Of a DNA stretch of 64,000 bases, positions 24,335 to 35,213 are shown one piece after another. Position 1 is the stretch's first letter; the number at the start of each line of letters is the position of its first letter. Both the position numbers and the translations under genes were made by a program. The notes under the pieces were generated by a model. It saw only the letters and a program-made list of their open reading frames with translations. It was not told the DNA's origin and ran no database searches. The stretch covers positions 1 to 64,000 of the forward strand of contig JAAFIR010000001.1 in NCBI GenBank assembly GCA_013297885.1, in the 5' to 3' direction. This DNA is from Leptospirales bacterium. Its GTDB lineage: Bacteria; Spirochaetota; Leptospiria; Leptospirales; Leptospiraceae.

Positions 24335-25446
24335 TTTTTTTTCCACTTTGCAAGCCATTCAGGATGTAAAGCTCTTTGGTAAAAATAAGCATCGACTAAA
24401 ACTAAATTGATTGCAGCTTCAACAATAGGTACAGCCCTTGGGAGAACACAGGGATCATGTCTGCCACCAGCTTTCATTTCTACATTTTCTGGTGTATCGT
24501 TTACTGTCATTTGCCATTTTGCAATTGTTGCTGTTGGCTTAAATGCAGCACGTAACAATATATCTTCACCATTAGAAATTCCACCTTGAAGTCCACCTGA
24601 GCGATTTGTTCTAGTCCGCACCAGACCAGTTTCTTCTTCTACATAAAATTCATCGTTATGAGTGCTACCAGTAAATTTTGTGCCTTCAAAACCTGAACCA
24701 ATTTCAAAACCTTTACAAGCAGGAATAGATAAAATTGCTCTCCCTAAATCACCATCTAACTTATCATAAACGGGATCACCAAGTCCAGGAGGAACATTTC
24801 TCACAACAGCTCGAATTGTGCCACCAACTGAGTCTCCAATTTTACGAACTTCTTTTACTTTCTCAATCATCTTTTCTGCAGCAACTAAGTCAGGGCAACG
24901 AACATCATTTGCATCAACTTCTTCAAAATTTTTTGGAGGATTTTCTGTGATGTTTGCAAACACATCTCCAATTGAATCAACCCAAGCAATTGTTTCTACT
25001 CCAAGTTCTTCTTTTAAAATTACTCTGGCTAATGCACCAGCTGCAACCCGACCAATTGTTTCACGTACTGAGGCTCTTGCTCCACCTACATGCGAACGAA
25101 ATCCATACTTTGCATGATATGTGTAATCTGCATGTGAAGGTCGATAGATATGACGGAGGTTTTCATAATCTTTTGATAAATGATTTTTGTTGTCAACTAT
25201 GAGAGTAATTGGACTACCAATTGTGCGTCCTTCAAAAATTCCAGACACAACTCTCACTTCATCATCTTCTTTTCTAGGAGTAGTCAAAAGATTTTGGCCC
25301 GGTCTTCTTCTAGTTAAATCTTTTTGAATTTCTGATAAATCAAAAGCAAGTCCACCAGGAACCCCATCAATTACTACCCCAACTGAATCTCCATGTGATT
25401 CCCCAAATGTGCTTACTGTAAAAATTTTTCCCCAAACGGATGACAT
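24331..25446 (-). CDS. aroC: chorismate synthase
   Basis: This 371-residue AroC performs the last step of the shikimate pathway, 5-enolpyruvylshikimate-3-phosphate to chorismate, using reduced FMN. Signatures run in order: [19 protein letters not shown] (about 15-33), [35 protein letters not shown] (about 123-140), and the C-terminal [18 protein letters not shown]. It is the first gene of a three-gene operon with tight overlaps. Chorismate feeds PabBC, encoded elsewhere in the window. Confidence 0.95.
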   Translation of the reverse strand: MSSVWGKIFTVSTFGESHGDSVGVVIDGVPGGLAFDLSEIQKDLTRRRPGQNLLTTPRKEDDEVRVVSGIFEGRTIGSPITLIVDNKNHLSKDYENLRHIYRPSHADYTYHAKYGFRSHVGGARASVRETIGRVAAGALARVILKEELGVETIAWVDSIGDVFANITENPPKNFEEVDANDVRCPDLVAAEKMIEKVKEVRKIGDSVGGTIRAVVRNVPPGLGDPVYDKLDGDLGRAILSIPACKGFEIGSGFEGTKFTGSTHNDEFYVEEETGLVRTRTNRSGGLQGGISNGEDILLRAAFKPTATIAKWQMTVNDTPENVEMKAGGRHDPCVLPRAVPIVEAAINLVLVDAYFYQRALHPEWLAKWKKK

Positions 25447-25493
25447 AATTTCAGTTTTTTTTTTGAAAACAAAAATTCAAGTTTCTAAATTTT

Positions 25494-25973
25494 TTAGATA
25501 TATTTTTCTTCTATTTCTTTGCCTAAATTTTTTCTTTTTCCATATAAAAATTTTCCATGATGATTTAGATGCCATATTGAAAATTTTAAAATTTCCAAAA
25601 GGGTTTGTTCCCCTTTGATTGAATGAATTCCAACTCGACTAAAGTCATCGGGCTTTAAAATTTCTAAATGAAATAGAGTCATTTCTCTATTTGATTCAAA
25701 AAGTTTAATTGCAGTAGCCAAAGTTTTTGGATGATAATTTAATCTTTGTTGGTACAATTTTTCATCCAATTTGATTAGAGTAGGGCGGTCTTCAGAAATA
25801 ACTCTTTTCATTCTATCAGCAAAAGATAAGTCTGAATCTAAAATATGAAGAAATACTTCTATTAAAGACCATTCGCCCGGACCAGGTTTTTTTGATAAAT
25901 CAACCAAGTCCAAATCTTTTGCAAGATGAGAAAAAATTGAAATTCCTTTTTTGTAGTCTTCGATTTCTTTCAT
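25494..25973 (-). CDS. DinB-family metal-binding protein
   Basis: A 159-residue DinB-like four-helix-bundle protein. PGEWSLIEVFLHILDSDLSF (about 32-51) carries the first histidine, and FSIWHLNHHGKFLYG (about 131-145) carries the other two, the usual three-His metal site. Relatives include thiol-dependent transferases and damage-inducible proteins, so the exact role is open. It is transcribed alone, 47 bp upstream of aroC in the same direction, and may be read into aroC. Confidence 0.75.
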   Translation of the reverse strand: MKEIEDYKKGISIFSHLAKDLDLVDLSKKPGPGEWSLIEVFLHILDSDLSFADRMKRVISEDRPTLIKLDEKLYQQRLNYHPKTLATAIKLFESNREMTLFHLEILKPDDFSRVGIHSIKGEQTLLEILKFSIWHLNHHGKFLYGKRKNLGKEIEEKYI

Positions 25974-26025
25974 TTAATACTCCTTAAGCGATGTTTTTGA
26001 TTAGTTTAAAATTTTTCAATTCTAT

Positions 26026-26232
26026 GCGAAAGTGATTGTAGCGTTTCTGAATAGCCTCGGACTATAGTACGAGGATTCAGAAGTAGCGAAAAGCACGGTT
26101 TTTTTGTCGGTGGCTGAGTGATTTTCACTCGGACACTTCGATACAAAATTTATTTCGGAACTTCTGAAATAAATTTCACTCAATGACCGTTTGTGAAAAT
26201 CTTATCGAAGCCCCGACAAAAAAATTCGCCCA
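26026..26232 (-). repeat. interspersed two-hairpin element, copy 5 (expanded hairpin A)
   Basis: The closing stem pairs TTCGC 26225-26229 with GCGAA 26026-26030. Hairpin B pairs TTCTGAAT 26045-26052 with ATTCAGAA 26075-26082 and CCTCG 26055-26059 with CGAGG 26070-26074. Hairpin A is enlarged: its T7GTCGG/CCGACA7 base encloses GATTTTCAC with GTGAAAATC, CTTCGAT with ATCGAAG and AAATTTATTTC with GAAATAAATTT. The longest copy in the window. Confidence 0.75.
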
Positions 26233-26255
26233 AATATTTATTCAAATACGTTTTA

Positions 26256-29141
26256 CTATTTGTAAGAATCTATTGGCAAACATGCACATACTAAATTTCT
26301 ATCACCATACACGTTATCCACTCTTCCAACAACAGGAAAGTATTTATGTTCTTTGAGATAAGAAAGTGGATAGCCTGCTCTTTCGCGAGAATACAAATGA
26401 TCCCATTTATCACTGGTCAGCATTTTGAAAGTATGTGGAGAATTTTTTAGAGGATTGTCTGTTGCATCTAGTTTTTTGTTTTCGATATCCACAATTTCAG
26501 AGTGAATAGAAATCATCGCATCACAAAAACGATCTAGCTCTTCTTTGGATTCAGATTCAGTTGGCTCAATCATAAGTGTACCTGGAACTGGCCAAGACAT
26601 AGTTGGTGCATGAAAACCATAATCAATTAATCTTTTTGCAATATCTTCAACTTCAATTTTTGCAGATAATTTAAATTCTCTCACATCAATTATACATTCA
26701 TGTGCAACAAAACCTTCACGACCTTTGTATAGAACTTGGAAATAGTTTTCTAATCTTTTTGCCATATAGTTTGCGTTGAGTATAGCAAGTTTAGTTGCCT
26801 CAGTTAATCCTTCTCCCCCAAGCATTGAAATATAAATCCAAGAAATTGTGCAGATGCTACTTGAACCAAATGGAGAAGAAGTTGTGGAATTGGAATTACG
26901 TTTTGATCCATTTTCAATAAACACATGTCCTGGTAAATAAGGAGCTAAATGTTTTGCTACACCAATTGGACCAACACCAGGACCACCCCCGCCATGAGGA
27001 ATACAAAAAGTTTTGTGAAGATTTAGATGGCATACATCAGCTCCAATTTCAAAAGGAGAAGTGAGTCCAACTTGTGCGTTCATATTTGCTCCATCCATGT
27101 ACACTTGTCCTCCAAATTCATGGATGATTGCACAAATTTCTTTGATGCTTTCTTCAAACACTCCATGTGTAGAAGGATATGTCACCATCAAAGCACCAAG
27201 ATTTGTTTTGTTTTGTTCTGCTTTATTTTTTAAATCCACTAAATCCACATTTCCATTTTTATCACAAGCCACAACCACCACTTCAAAACCAGCCATTACA
27301 GCAGATGCTGGATTAGTTCCATGTGCTGATGTTGGAATTAAACAAATATTTCTATGTGCTTGGTTAGTTGCTAAATGATAATCTCTGATTGCTAAAAGTC
27401 CTGCATATTCCCCTTGTGAGCCTGCATTTGGTTGAAGGGAAATTGCATAAAAACCAGTGATTTCACAAAGCCATTTTTCTAATTCTCCAAACATTTCCAA
27501 ATATCCTTTTGCTTGGTCTAGTGGAGCAAATGGATGAATGTTTGAAATTTCAGGCATTGTAAGTGGAATCATTTCAGTAGAAGCATTTAATTTCATTGTG
27601 CAAGAGCCAAGTGCAATCATTGAATCAGCAAGAGTTATATCTCTAGATTCTAATTTTTTGATATAACGAAGCATTTTAGTTTCAGTATGATAAGAATTAA
27701 AAACAGGATGTGTTAAAAATTCAGATTTTCTAACTAATTCTAGAGGAATAGAAAGATTTTGATTTTCTAAATTTATAGTAATTTTTTTTCCAGCAAATAT
27801 AAATAAAATTCTTTCTAACTCAGTTTGGTCAATACTCTCGTCAAGCGATAGTATAATCAAATTTTTTTCATATCTAAAATTTGTTTCGTTTTCCAAAGCT
27901 CTTTTTTTGATTTCAGAAATTTGAGTTTCCGAAACTTCGATTGAATGAGTATCAAAATAATTTTTATTTTTAAATATAAAACCAAGTTTAGTTAATTCTT
28001 CTCTAAAAATTTTTGAAAATAAATTTACTCTAGAAGAAATATGTTTTAAACCCTCAGGTCCATGATAAAGTGCATACATGGATGATAGAACTGCAAGTAA
28101 AACTTGTGCAGTACAAATATTAGAAGTAGCTTTGTCTCTTCTGATATGTTGTTCTCTTGTTTGAAGAGTGAGTCTCATTGCATTTTCACCTTGTGAGTCT
28201 TTGGAAACACCGATCAAACGTCCAGGTAAATTTCTTTTGTATTCATCTTTGGTTGCAAAAAATCCTGCATGAGGACCACCATATCCAAACGGCAAACCAA
28301 ATCTTTGTGTTGAACCACAAACCACATCTGCTCCCATTTCACCTGGAGTTTTAAGAAGTGTTAATGCTAACAAATCAGTAGCAAATATAGTTAAAATATT
28401 TTTTTGTTTGGATGAAGCTACAAGTGATGAATAATCTTCTATGTCACCGAATGTATTTGGGTATTGAAGAATAACTGCAAAATAATCAAGGCTTGGCGAA
28501 AAATTTTTTAAATTTCCAACTTCCACTTCAATACCAACTGGAATCGATCTAGTTTTGATTACATCAATTGTTTGAGGGTGTAAGCTTTCATCTAAATAGA
28601 TTTTATTTTTGTTATCGTCTGATTTTACCGCATAACATAGCGAAACCGCTTCTGCAACTGAAGTTGATTCGTCTAATAGAGATGCATTTGAAATTTCCAT
28701 ACCTGTTAAATCTGTAATCATAGTTTGAAAATTTAATAAGGCTTCTAAACGCCCCTGAGAAATTTCAGCTTGGTAAGGAGTGTAAGCAGTGTACCAACTT
28801 GGATTTTCTAAAATATTTCTCTGAATTACTGTTGGTAAGTTAGTGTTGTAAAAACCTGTTCCAATATAAGACTTAAAAATTTTATTTTTAGAAAAAACTG
28901 ATTTGACTTTTTTTAGAACTTCTGACTCAGAAAGTGGATTTTCTAATTCCAAAGCTTTTTTTAATCGAATAGATGCTGGAACAGTTTTATCAATCAATTC
29001 ATTCATGGAACCAAGCCCAAGCAAGCTTAACATTTCAGAAATTTGTGCTTCATCAGAACCATTATGACGTTTTAAAAAACTGTCCACTGGCGTTAATAAA
29101 TTTTGTTTAGTTACTTCACGATTTAAAGTAGAATTTGACAT
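26256..29141 (-). CDS. gcvP: glycine dehydrogenase (P-protein of glycine cleavage)
   Basis: The 961-residue single-chain P-protein decarboxylates glycine with PLP and passes the aminomethyl group to lipoyl-GcvH. The N-terminal half shows [40 protein letters not shown] and [19 protein letters not shown]. The C-terminal half carries the PLP lysine in [18 protein letters not shown] (about residue 708). The C-terminus ends normally ([20 protein letters not shown]). gcvT and gcvH are not within the window. The reverse-strand frames inside it are codon-bias shadows. Confidence 0.95.
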   Translation of the reverse strand: MSNSTLNREVTKQNLLTPVDSFLKRHNGSDEAQISEMLSLLGLGSMNELIDKTVPASIRLKKALELENPLSESEVLKKVKSVFSKNKIFKSYIGTGFYNTNLPTVIQRNILENPSWYTAYTPYQAEISQGRLEALLNFQTMITDLTGMEISNASLLDESTSVAEAVSLCYAVKSDDNKNKIYLDESLHPQTIDVIKTRSIPVGIEVEVGNLKNFSPSLDYFAVILQYPNTFGDIEDYSSLVASSKQKNILTIFATDLLALTLLKTPGEMGADVVCGSTQRFGLPFGYGGPHAGFFATKDEYKRNLPGRLIGVSKDSQGENAMRLTLQTREQHIRRDKATSNICTAQVLLAVLSSMYALYHGPEGLKHISSRVNLFSKIFREELTKLGFIFKNKNYFDTHSIEVSETQISEIKKRALENETNFRYEKNLIILSLDESIDQTELERILFIFAGKKITINLENQNLSIPLELVRKSEFLTHPVFNSYHTETKMLRYIKKLESRDITLADSMIALGSCTMKLNASTEMIPLTMPEISNIHPFAPLDQAKGYLEMFGELEKWLCEITGFYAISLQPNAGSQGEYAGLLAIRDYHLATNQAHRNICLIPTSAHGTNPASAVMAGFEVVVVACDKNGNVDLVDLKNKAEQNKTNLGALMVTYPSTHGVFEESIKEICAIIHEFGGQVYMDGANMNAQVGLTSPFEIGADVCHLNLHKTFCIPHGGGGPGVGPIGVAKHLAPYLPGHVFIENGSKRNSNSTTSSPFGSSSICTISWIYISMLGGEGLTEATKLAILNANYMAKRLENYFQVLYKGREGFVAHECIIDVREFKLSAKIEVEDIAKRLIDYGFHAPTMSWPVPGTLMIEPTESESKEELDRFCDAMISIHSEIVDIENKKLDATDNPLKNSPHTFKMLTSDKWDHLYSRERAGYPLSYLKEHKYFPVVGRVDNVYGDRNLVCACLPIDSYK

Positions 29142-29196
29142 TTAAGCCCTCTAATTCCAAAAATTCTGGTCAAAAAATTATGTCAATTAAGCATTA

Positions 29197-29367
29197 GGGC
29201 GAATTTTTTTACCTAACCCAGTTAGTATGACAAGGAAGGGAGTAAGCAAAAATTTTATCGAATACAAATAGAATTGGGTTAGGTAAAAAAAACCGTAATT
29301 TACGTTTCAGTAAAAAAAAAATTATGGAAATTTTTTTTGACTTTCTCTGCAATACCTTTTCATTAGT
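29197..29367 (+). repeat. interspersed two-hairpin element, copy 6 (eroded right end)
   Basis: GGGCGAA (29197-29203) is followed by hairpin A, a perfect 17-bp stem, TTTTTTTACCTAACCCA 29204-29220 with TGGGTTAGGTAAAAAAA 29275-29291. The linker is CCGTAATTTACG. Hairpin B is imperfect (GTAAAAAAAAAATT with AAATTTTTTTTGAC). The right end CAATACCTTTTCATTAG aligns with CAATCACTTTCGCTAG but has lost the pairing GC. It lies between divergent genes. Confidence 0.65.
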
Positions 29368-29473
29368 TCTGAAAAGTTTTTTTTATCAAAAATTTTTCTA
29401 AAATTTCAAAGTAAGTTTTAACAAAATTGAAAAATCTTTAATAGAAAAAAAATTATCCAAAAACTATTTTTTT

Positions 29474-29584
29474 ATGGATAAAGAAATTTTACCTGAATCA
29501 GAAATTATTTCAGGTGATAAAAATCTAAGTTCAGTAAAAAAAGCTAGAATTTTAGCTTCTAGATTTGATGTTATACTGTTTTGA
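29474..29584 (+). CDS. very small ORF, doubtful
   Basis: A 36-codon ORF (MDKEILPESEIISGDKNLSS, then VKKARILASRFDVILF) lies in the 528-bp gap between gcvP and the chemoreceptor. Its composition looks protein-like, but there is no clear ribosome-binding site and I recognise no family. It may be a gene remnant. Apart from it and repeat copy 6, nothing else is seen in this gap. Confidence 0.25.
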   Translation: MDKEILPESEIISGDKNLSSVKKARILASRFDVILF

Positions 29585-29669
29585 TTTTAAAGTTGTTTTT
29601 ATAAAAATTAGTTTATTATTCCAAAAATGAATTATTTATCGAAGTTTTTTTGACGTTAATGAAATTAAG

Positions 29670-30884
29670 GTGCTTTCCAAATTTTTTAATCTATTTCAAA
29701 AAAATAAAAATAATGAAGAGATTCATAAACTTAAAGAAGAAATCAATTTATTAAAAACTATTTTTTGGAATTTACCTCATGTAGCTTTTGTGAGAAATAA
29801 TAAAGGTGAATTTATTTTAGTAAACAAAAAATTTGCTTCCAATTTTAAACTTCAGAATATGGAAGAAATTTTAGGTAAAACAGATTTTGATTTTAATCCA
29901 AATCCTGAACAAGTTCAAAAAATCCAAAGTCAAGATAAAGAAATTATGAATTCAAAAAAAATATTTCACGTTCCAAAAAATAAATATTTAGATAAACAAG
30001 GAAAAGCAACTTATCTTGAAACAATTAAAGCACCAATAATTATTAATGATGAATCAAAACAAATTTTAGGATTTTCAATCGACATTACTGAAAAAGCTGA
30101 ATTGGAATTAAGAGCAGAAGAAGCACTAACAACTTTGTATTCAACTTTGACTTATGTAGATGAAAAAATTAAAGAGATCACAAATAAAGCAAATCAAATT
30201 AATGAAAATACAAAAAAACAATCTAATAATTTAGAATTTTTAACAAATCTTTCATATATTATTTTAGAATCAAATGCATCTTCCATTTCTATGATTTCAA
30301 ATGTATGGAAAATTGTTAATGAAGCAAACATTTCTGCTGAAGATGGAAATATTCATCTTGAAAAAATTTTAGAATCAATGACAAATATAAAAGAAAATTC
30401 AGAAAAAATGTTAGGTATTGTAGAATTAATTCAATCTATTGCCGACCAAACAAATTTACTTTCATTAAACGCTTCAATTGAAGCAGCTAGAGCTGGAGTT
30501 CATGGAAGAGGTTTTGCTGTGGTAGCACATGAGGTTTCCAAACTTGCCGAAGAGTCAGCAAGTAACACAAAAGGAATTCGTAATTTAGTAAAATTTACAG
30601 ATAATAAAATTAAACTTGGAAATGAAAATGTTTCAAAAGGGGTAGAAACATTTAAAAAAATAATTTCTGAAGTAGACCAAATAGAAGTTCTAATTGAAGA
30701 ACTAAATGAAATGATGAAAAATCAAACTGAACAGTATTCTTCATTTAATGAAAAAATTGAAGATTTAAATTCTGAAGCAAATCAAATTGAAGAAAAAACA
30801 GAATTTCAGAAAAATACTTTAATAGAAATTCAAGTTTTAATCGAAAAATTAAATTCTGATTTTAAAAAATTATTAGCTAAATAA
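29670..30884 (+). CDS. soluble methyl-accepting chemotaxis protein with PAS domain
   Basis: The 404-residue receptor has no membrane helix. Residues about 28-145 form a PAS domain ([20 protein letters not shown] ... [14 protein letters not shown]). The rest is a helical MCP signalling domain whose hairpin tip is intact ([20 protein letters not shown], then [19 protein letters not shown]). The C-terminal bundle is short. It should couple an internal signal, perhaps a ligand or redox state at PAS, to CheA/CheW. The start is uncertain: GTG at 29670 follows AAG with little spacing. Confidence 0.85.
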   Translation: MLSKFFNLFQKNKNNEEIHKLKEEINLLKTIFWNLPHVAFVRNNKGEFILVNKKFASNFKLQNMEEILGKTDFDFNPNPEQVQKIQSQDKEIMNSKKIFHVPKNKYLDKQGKATYLETIKAPIIINDESKQILGFSIDITEKAELELRAEEALTTLYSTLTYVDEKIKEITNKANQINENTKKQSNNLEFLTNLSYIILESNASSISMISNVWKIVNEANISAEDGNIHLEKILESMTNIKENSEKMLGIVELIQSIADQTNLLSLNASIEAARAGVHGRGFAVVAHEVSKLAEESASNTKGIRNLVKFTDNKIKLGNENVSKGVETFKKIISEVDQIEVLIEELNEMMKNQTEQYSSFNEKIEDLNSEANQIEEKTEFQKNTLIEIQVLIEKLNSDFKKLLAK

Positions 30885-31028
30885 ATTCAAATTTCATCAA
30901 ACATTTCTATTTTAATAATATTTTACTATTTTTGTAAGATAGTTGTTTAATTCTTCAAAAATTCATTTTAGTTTTAAAACATTCTTATTATCTCATTCAA
31001 ATGATATAGATTATAAAATCAAAACAAA

Positions 31029-31643
31029 TTAATTCTTTTTTGATTTTAAAATCATTTCTGTAAAACTTGGAATTTCTTTTGCGATTTTTTCAAGTTCTAT
31101 ATCTTTTGATTCAGTGTTAAATGAATGACAAGAATTTTTGATTCGAGGATCTTTCATCCACCAATGTCTTGCGATTTCTCTTCTGGTTTCACGATTTAAT
31201 TTGCCTTCAAACATTTTTTCTTCGTTGTATTCTTTTGGATAATTTTTTTCTTTCATAAAAAAACCATAAGCAGCATTAAATGCTCGCACTGCTTCATCAA
31301 TTAATTCATTGATATGCAAACAAGAATGAATTTTTTGTTCAGGTTTTTCTTTGGAAAGTTTTAAAATACTTTTATCCAACAGAAAATCATAATTGGAAAT
31401 AGCCATTGGGCAAGAAGAGTAAGGGACACGATTTTCTTCAATTCCAATGTCGGAAATTTTTAGAGTTTTTAAATCCACTTGCAAATACAAATTCATATCG
31501 TGGTATGCGTCTATCATAGTGACTTGAATTACAGAGTTTTCTATTTCGTCTTCAGGAAAAAAAAATACATGAGACTCATATCTTCTTTCAAAACTTCTTA
31601 CAACATTCTGAATTTTATTTTTAAGATTAACTAGACTCATCAA
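31029..31643 (-). CDS. DUF2889-like protein
   Basis: This 204-residue cytoplasmic protein has the pattern IDAYHDMNLYLQVDLKTLKI (about 44-63), VPYSSCPMA (about 73-81) and HSCLHINELI (about 105-114) seen in DUF2889 proteins. Invariant D-H-D and two separated cysteines with His suggest a metal site. The C-terminal part (ETRREIARHWWMKDPRIKNS) is an extension. Biochemical function is unknown; it appears monocistronic. Confidence 0.6.
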   Translation of the reverse strand: MMSLVNLKNKIQNVVRSFERRYESHVFFFPEDEIENSVIQVTMIDAYHDMNLYLQVDLKTLKISDIGIEENRVPYSSCPMAISNYDFLLDKSILKLSKEKPEQKIHSCLHINELIDEAVRAFNAAYGFFMKEKNYPKEYNEEKMFEGKLNRETRREIARHWWMKDPRIKNSCHSFNTESKDIELEKIAKEIPSFTEMILKSKKN

Positions 31644-31708
31644 TTTACCTAAGTTATAATTCCTTTATTTGTTAAGTTTTAACAGTTGAAAAAATAATAT
31701 AAAAAAAC

Positions 31709-32869
31709 TCATTTAGATTTTCTTGTTACCACCATTATATGTTGTTGTTTATCAGCAGTTCCATATCCATATAAAAAATTTATTTTTTCTGGTTTTTGTT
31801 CGTCATGAATTTTTTTTAAGTCTGGTTGAACTTTTTCAGGCCAAAGACCAATTGGTCTTGTGTAACGACCAAAAACTTTTATATCGAAATTATTTGTTGC
31901 TTGTAAGTCTTTGATTCTTGGACCAGTATCATCCATTACAAATAGTTCAGCTTTAGAAAGTAAAAAATCTCTCATCTCTGTAAATGAATCATAATGTAGT
32001 AGGTATGAAGCAGCTTTTATGGGAACTGCAAATGATTCAAATTTATTTAAAAACTTTTTTATACCTGGATAAATTTTAAAACCGTAATTGGAAATATTTG
32101 TAGATAAAAAATAAAGTTTTTTCTTGGAACCATCAACTGGATCTATAAAATCAAATTCAACTGAAAGCTCACCTTCTTTGTAAGAAGATTTTTTGGAAAT
32201 TTCTTCTGGTGTTAAGTATTTGATTTCACCTTCATTTGTGATTACAAAATTTTTGATTGAATATGGTTTGATTTTGAGATAACCAAAATAGGACAAGAAC
32301 ACAGAAGCAGTTCCACGAAAAATGGATTTTGAAATATCATTTTTCATATTATTTGTCATAAAATAATTTCTGCTAGAAATAGTTGCAAGACTAGAATTTA
32401 AAATTGAAAGTCCATTTGCAATTTTGTTTTCATCCAAATTTTCAATTTGAGGATCAAATCCACCAGCTTCCAAACCAATTAAAATATATGTATTTGCTTT
32501 TGGAAATAAAGTATATGCATTTGGAAAATCTGGACCAGAAAATGGATACAAAACTGTTTTTGATTTTGCTACTGCAACATTTTTATTTTTCCAAGAAATG
32601 AAAGGCTCCTGAATTTCTTTGTTATAAAACTCCCAATGCTTTTTAATTCTTTGTTTAAAATTTTGGTAAAATTGTTTTTTTGCAAGTTTACCAAGTTTTG
32701 AGGAATCATCAGCTTCTAAATTTCCACTTAAAAAAAGAGATTTGAGATACAATTCATGTGATTCAGGTGTAGTTGGTAAAACTGATTCAGAAGTTGGATT
32801 TTCTGTTTTACAGAATAAAAATATTATCAGTGCAAGAAATATTATCTTGTTATTATAGGCTTTCATCAT
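31709..32869 (-). CDS. hypothetical lipoprotein
   Basis: A 386-residue protein with a signal peptide ending IIFLFC, a spirochaete-type lipobox, so probably envelope anchored. The second ATG (MKAYNNK) is an equally good start. The mature protein is soluble and ordered: LYPFSGPDFPNAYTLFPKAN, YILIGLEAGGFDP, KSIFRGTASVFLSYFGYLKI, VMDDTGPRIKDL and a tail GYGTADKQQHIMVVTRKSK. It looks like a conserved single-domain protein whose function I do not know. Its start lies only 3 bp from that of the divergent permease gene. Confidence 0.6.
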   Translation of the reverse strand: MMKAYNNKIIFLALIIFLFCKTENPTSESVLPTTPESHELYLKSLFLSGNLEADDSSKLGKLAKKQFYQNFKQRIKKHWEFYNKEIQEPFISWKNKNVAVAKSKTVLYPFSGPDFPNAYTLFPKANTYILIGLEAGGFDPQIENLDENKIANGLSILNSSLATISSRNYFMTNNMKNDISKSIFRGTASVFLSYFGYLKIKPYSIKNFVITNEGEIKYLTPEEISKKSSYKEGELSVEFDFIDPVDGSKKKLYFLSTNISNYGFKIYPGIKKFLNKFESFAVPIKAASYLLHYDSFTEMRDFLLSKAELFVMDDTGPRIKDLQATNNFDIKVFGRYTRPIGLWPEKVQPDLKKIHDEQKPEKINFLYGYGTADKQQHIMVVTRKSK

Positions 32870-32872
32870 TTA

Positions 32873-34249
32873 ATGTCAAAAATTAAGATTATGGAATTAA
32901 AGCGAACACTTTCTCTCAGCGATTCAGTCGCACTTATTTTTAGTTCAATGGTAGGCTCTGGAGTATTTTTTACTACAGGATATATTTTAAATCATATAGC
33001 AAATCCTTGGCTTGTGATTACAGCTTGGGTGCTAGGTGGAATTTTTGCAATTTGTGGTGCAATTACATTTGCTTATCCTGCAGTGATTTTTCCTGAAGCA
33101 GGTGGAGATTATATCTATCTCAAAAAAGCATATTCACCAGTTATTGCATTTATGAGTGGTTGGGCGTCTCTCACAGTAAATTTTTCAGCTAGCATTTCAG
33201 TTCTTGGAATTGCATTTGCAAAGTACATCAAATTCGTTTTTCCAGTGTTAAACGATCTTCCAAGTTACAAAACAAAATTTTTATTTTTAGATATTGAATT
33301 TGGTTTTACTCAAGTAGTTGGTACAATTCTAATTTTCTTTTTTACAATTATCAATTATTTTGGAATTAAAGGTGCAGTGAGACTTCAAAATGTATTTGCT
33401 ACAATAAAAATTTCTGGACTATTAATTTTTATCTTACTTGGTTTTTCGATTGGAAATATAGACACAAAAATTTTATCTGAGAATTCTTTGTTTCCAGAAG
33501 TATTTCAAAAACTAGACTTGCTAGTTTTAGGAATTGTGCCAGTTTCTTTTTCTTATTTAGGTTGGAACATGGTGACGTATGTTGCCGGAGAGGTAAAAGA
33601 CCCACGTAAAGTAATTCCACTTTCAGTGATTATTGCATGTCTCATGGTTGGAACAGTTTATATTTTGATTAATCTTTTATTTTTGGTTTCAGCTCCTGTT
33701 GCAGAACTAAAAGGTCAAACTGGAATTGGTGTGATTGTAGCTAAAAAATTATTTGGTGAAAATGTTTCTATTTTTATGAGTGTATTTATTTGTTGGATAA
33801 TACTCGGTTCAATGTCAGCCATGATAATTGGTGGTTCAAGGATTTATTACGCAATGGCAAATGATGGAGTGTTTTTTAAAAGTTTAGCAAATCTTCATCC
33901 AACTTATGGAACACCAACAAAAGCTCTTTGGGTTCAAGCAAGTTATGCTTCAATTTTGATTTTTTTTAATCAACTTGAAGACCTACTTTATTTTATCACA
34001 TGTGCAATTTTATTTTTGTCTAGTTTAACAGCATTTATCCCCTTTATTTTGGACAAAACACACAAAGAAAAAACTGATTATAAAATTCCTCTATTTCCAC
34101 TTCCACCAATTCTTTACATCCTAGCAAATATTACTCTAATGATTTTACTTGCTAAAGATACACCAATGAATGCAATTAAAGGAATCGGTATTACTCTTTC
34201 AGCAATCCCTGTTTATTATTTATTTAGAAAAAGTTTTGTTGCAAAATAA
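32873..34249 (+). CDS. APC-family amino-acid permease
   Basis: The 458-residue transporter has 12 membrane helices. Helix 1 shows SDSVALIFSSMVGSGVFFTTG (unwound glycine motif of APC carriers) and helix 2 ITAWVLGGIFAICGAITFAY. EAGGDYIYLKKAYSPVIAFMSGW is the classic APC loop before helix 3. Substrate is an amino acid or polyamine, unresolved. The true start may be the ATG at 32891 (MELKRTLSL), since the first ATG nearly touches the divergent gene's start. Confidence 0.85.
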   Translation: MSKIKIMELKRTLSLSDSVALIFSSMVGSGVFFTTGYILNHIANPWLVITAWVLGGIFAICGAITFAYPAVIFPEAGGDYIYLKKAYSPVIAFMSGWASLTVNFSASISVLGIAFAKYIKFVFPVLNDLPSYKTKFLFLDIEFGFTQVVGTILIFFFTIINYFGIKGAVRLQNVFATIKISGLLIFILLGFSIGNIDTKILSENSLFPEVFQKLDLLVLGIVPVSFSYLGWNMVTYVAGEVKDPRKVIPLSVIIACLMVGTVYILINLLFLVSAPVAELKGQTGIGVIVAKKLFGENVSIFMSVFICWIILGSMSAMIIGGSRIYYAMANDGVFFKSLANLHPTYGTPTKALWVQASYASILIFFNQLEDLLYFITCAILFLSSLTAFIPFILDKTHKEKTDYKIPLFPLPPILYILANITLMILLAKDTPMNAIKGIGITLSAIPVYYLFRKSFVAK

Positions 34250-34266
34250 AGCTTAAAAATAAACCA

Positions 34267-34295
34267 TTAAACCCCTTTTAAAAAAGGGGCTTTAA
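34267..34295. terminator. bidirectional terminator between converging genes
   Basis: TTAAACCCCTTTT (34267-34279) pairs with AAAAGGGG-C-TTTAA (34282-34295). A-runs and T-runs lie on both sides, allowing use by the permease gene on the + strand and the lipase gene on the - strand, which converge here. Confidence 0.6.
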
Positions 34296-34302
34296 GTCTT
34301 TT

Positions 34303-35175
34303 TCAAGAATAAGTTGTCAAAAACTCCAATACATCATTCAAAACAATTTCTCTGTCACTAGGAAGTTCATTCATTAGTTCATGATAGAGACCAGGATAAG
34401 TCTTAATCACTTTTTTTTCTGTAGAAAGAAGTCTAAAAATATCTCTACTTCCATTTACATCAGCAATTCCATCATCTTCTCCATGAATTAACATGACAGG
34501 TATTCTCAAGACTCCAACTTTTTCGTAAAGAGCCCTTGATAAATTAAGTAAATTCTTTCCCATTTGAAATGAAATTTTTCCATGTACTAATTTATCTTGT
34601 AAATAAGCTTTTACTTCACTCTCATCATGAGATAAAAATTTTACATTTAAGTTTGCATCAATAGTTGTGTCAGGAAAAAAACTTGCTAGAGTTTCAACTA
34701 CGAATTTTTTAACTTCTTTTTCAAAATCCATTTTTACTTTTACAGCACATGAACTTAATACCAATGCTTGTAAATGATCTTGGTTAAAACCCTCTGTAGC
34801 ATATTGTAAAGAAATCACACCACCAAGAGAATGTCCAAGAAGTGTAACTTTCTCAACTTTTTCTTTATCTTTTGCGATATGAATTAATTCCATTAAGTCA
34901 TTGATATAATATTGAAACTGATCTACATGACCTCGTTTTCCATCGGAACGACCATGGCCTCTTGCATCCAGTGCATATACATTAAAAGAATCATTTTTTA
35001 ATTTTTCTAAAATATGTTTGTATCTGTCTGAATGTTCTCCAAATCCATGTTGAATAACCAAAACTTTTTTTGCTTTGGGTTTTGTCCAAGATTGATAAAA
35101 TATATTTGTTTTATCTGTAGAAGATTGAAAAGTTGATTGTTTGTTTGTAAAAGACATTTGTTCCTCGAAGTTCAT
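34303..35175 (-). CDS. monoacylglycerol-lipase-like alpha/beta hydrolase
   Basis: A 290-residue cytoplasmic hydrolase similar to monoacylglycerol lipases and lysophospholipases. It has KVLVIQHGFGEHSDRYKHI (about 39-57, the HG dipeptide of this family), DARGHGRSDGKRGH (about 73-86), nucleophile in LLGHSLGG (Ser about 115), acid in LIHGEDDGIAD (about 231) and histidine in PGLYHELMNE (about 263). It probably hydrolyses a lipid ester. Repeat copy 7 starts about 40 bp upstream of the start codon, so the promoter lies close to or inside the element. Confidence 0.8.
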   Translation of the reverse strand: MNFEEQMSFTNKQSTFQSSTDKTNIFYQSWTKPKAKKVLVIQHGFGEHSDRYKHILEKLKNDSFNVYALDARGHGRSDGKRGHVDQFQYYINDLMELIHIAKDKEKVEKVTLLGHSLGGVISLQYATEGFNQDHLQALVLSSCAVKVKMDFEKEVKKFVVETLASFFPDTTIDANLNVKFLSHDESEVKAYLQDKLVHGKISFQMGKNLLNLSRALYEKVGVLRIPVMLIHGEDDGIADVNGSRDIFRLLSTEKKVIKTYPGLYHELMNELPSDREIVLNDVLEFLTTYS

Positions 35176-35213
35176 TTGATAAAGAATTAAAATTAATAAT
35201 TAAAAATGTTTTT

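Noticed and set aside
24407-25202. Several plus-strand ORFs opposite aroC
   Set aside because: aroC is unmistakable on the minus strand; these frames are antisense shadows.
27027-27378. Plus-strand ORFs opposite gcvP
   Set aside because: Antisense to the conserved PLP region of gcvP; no independent signals.
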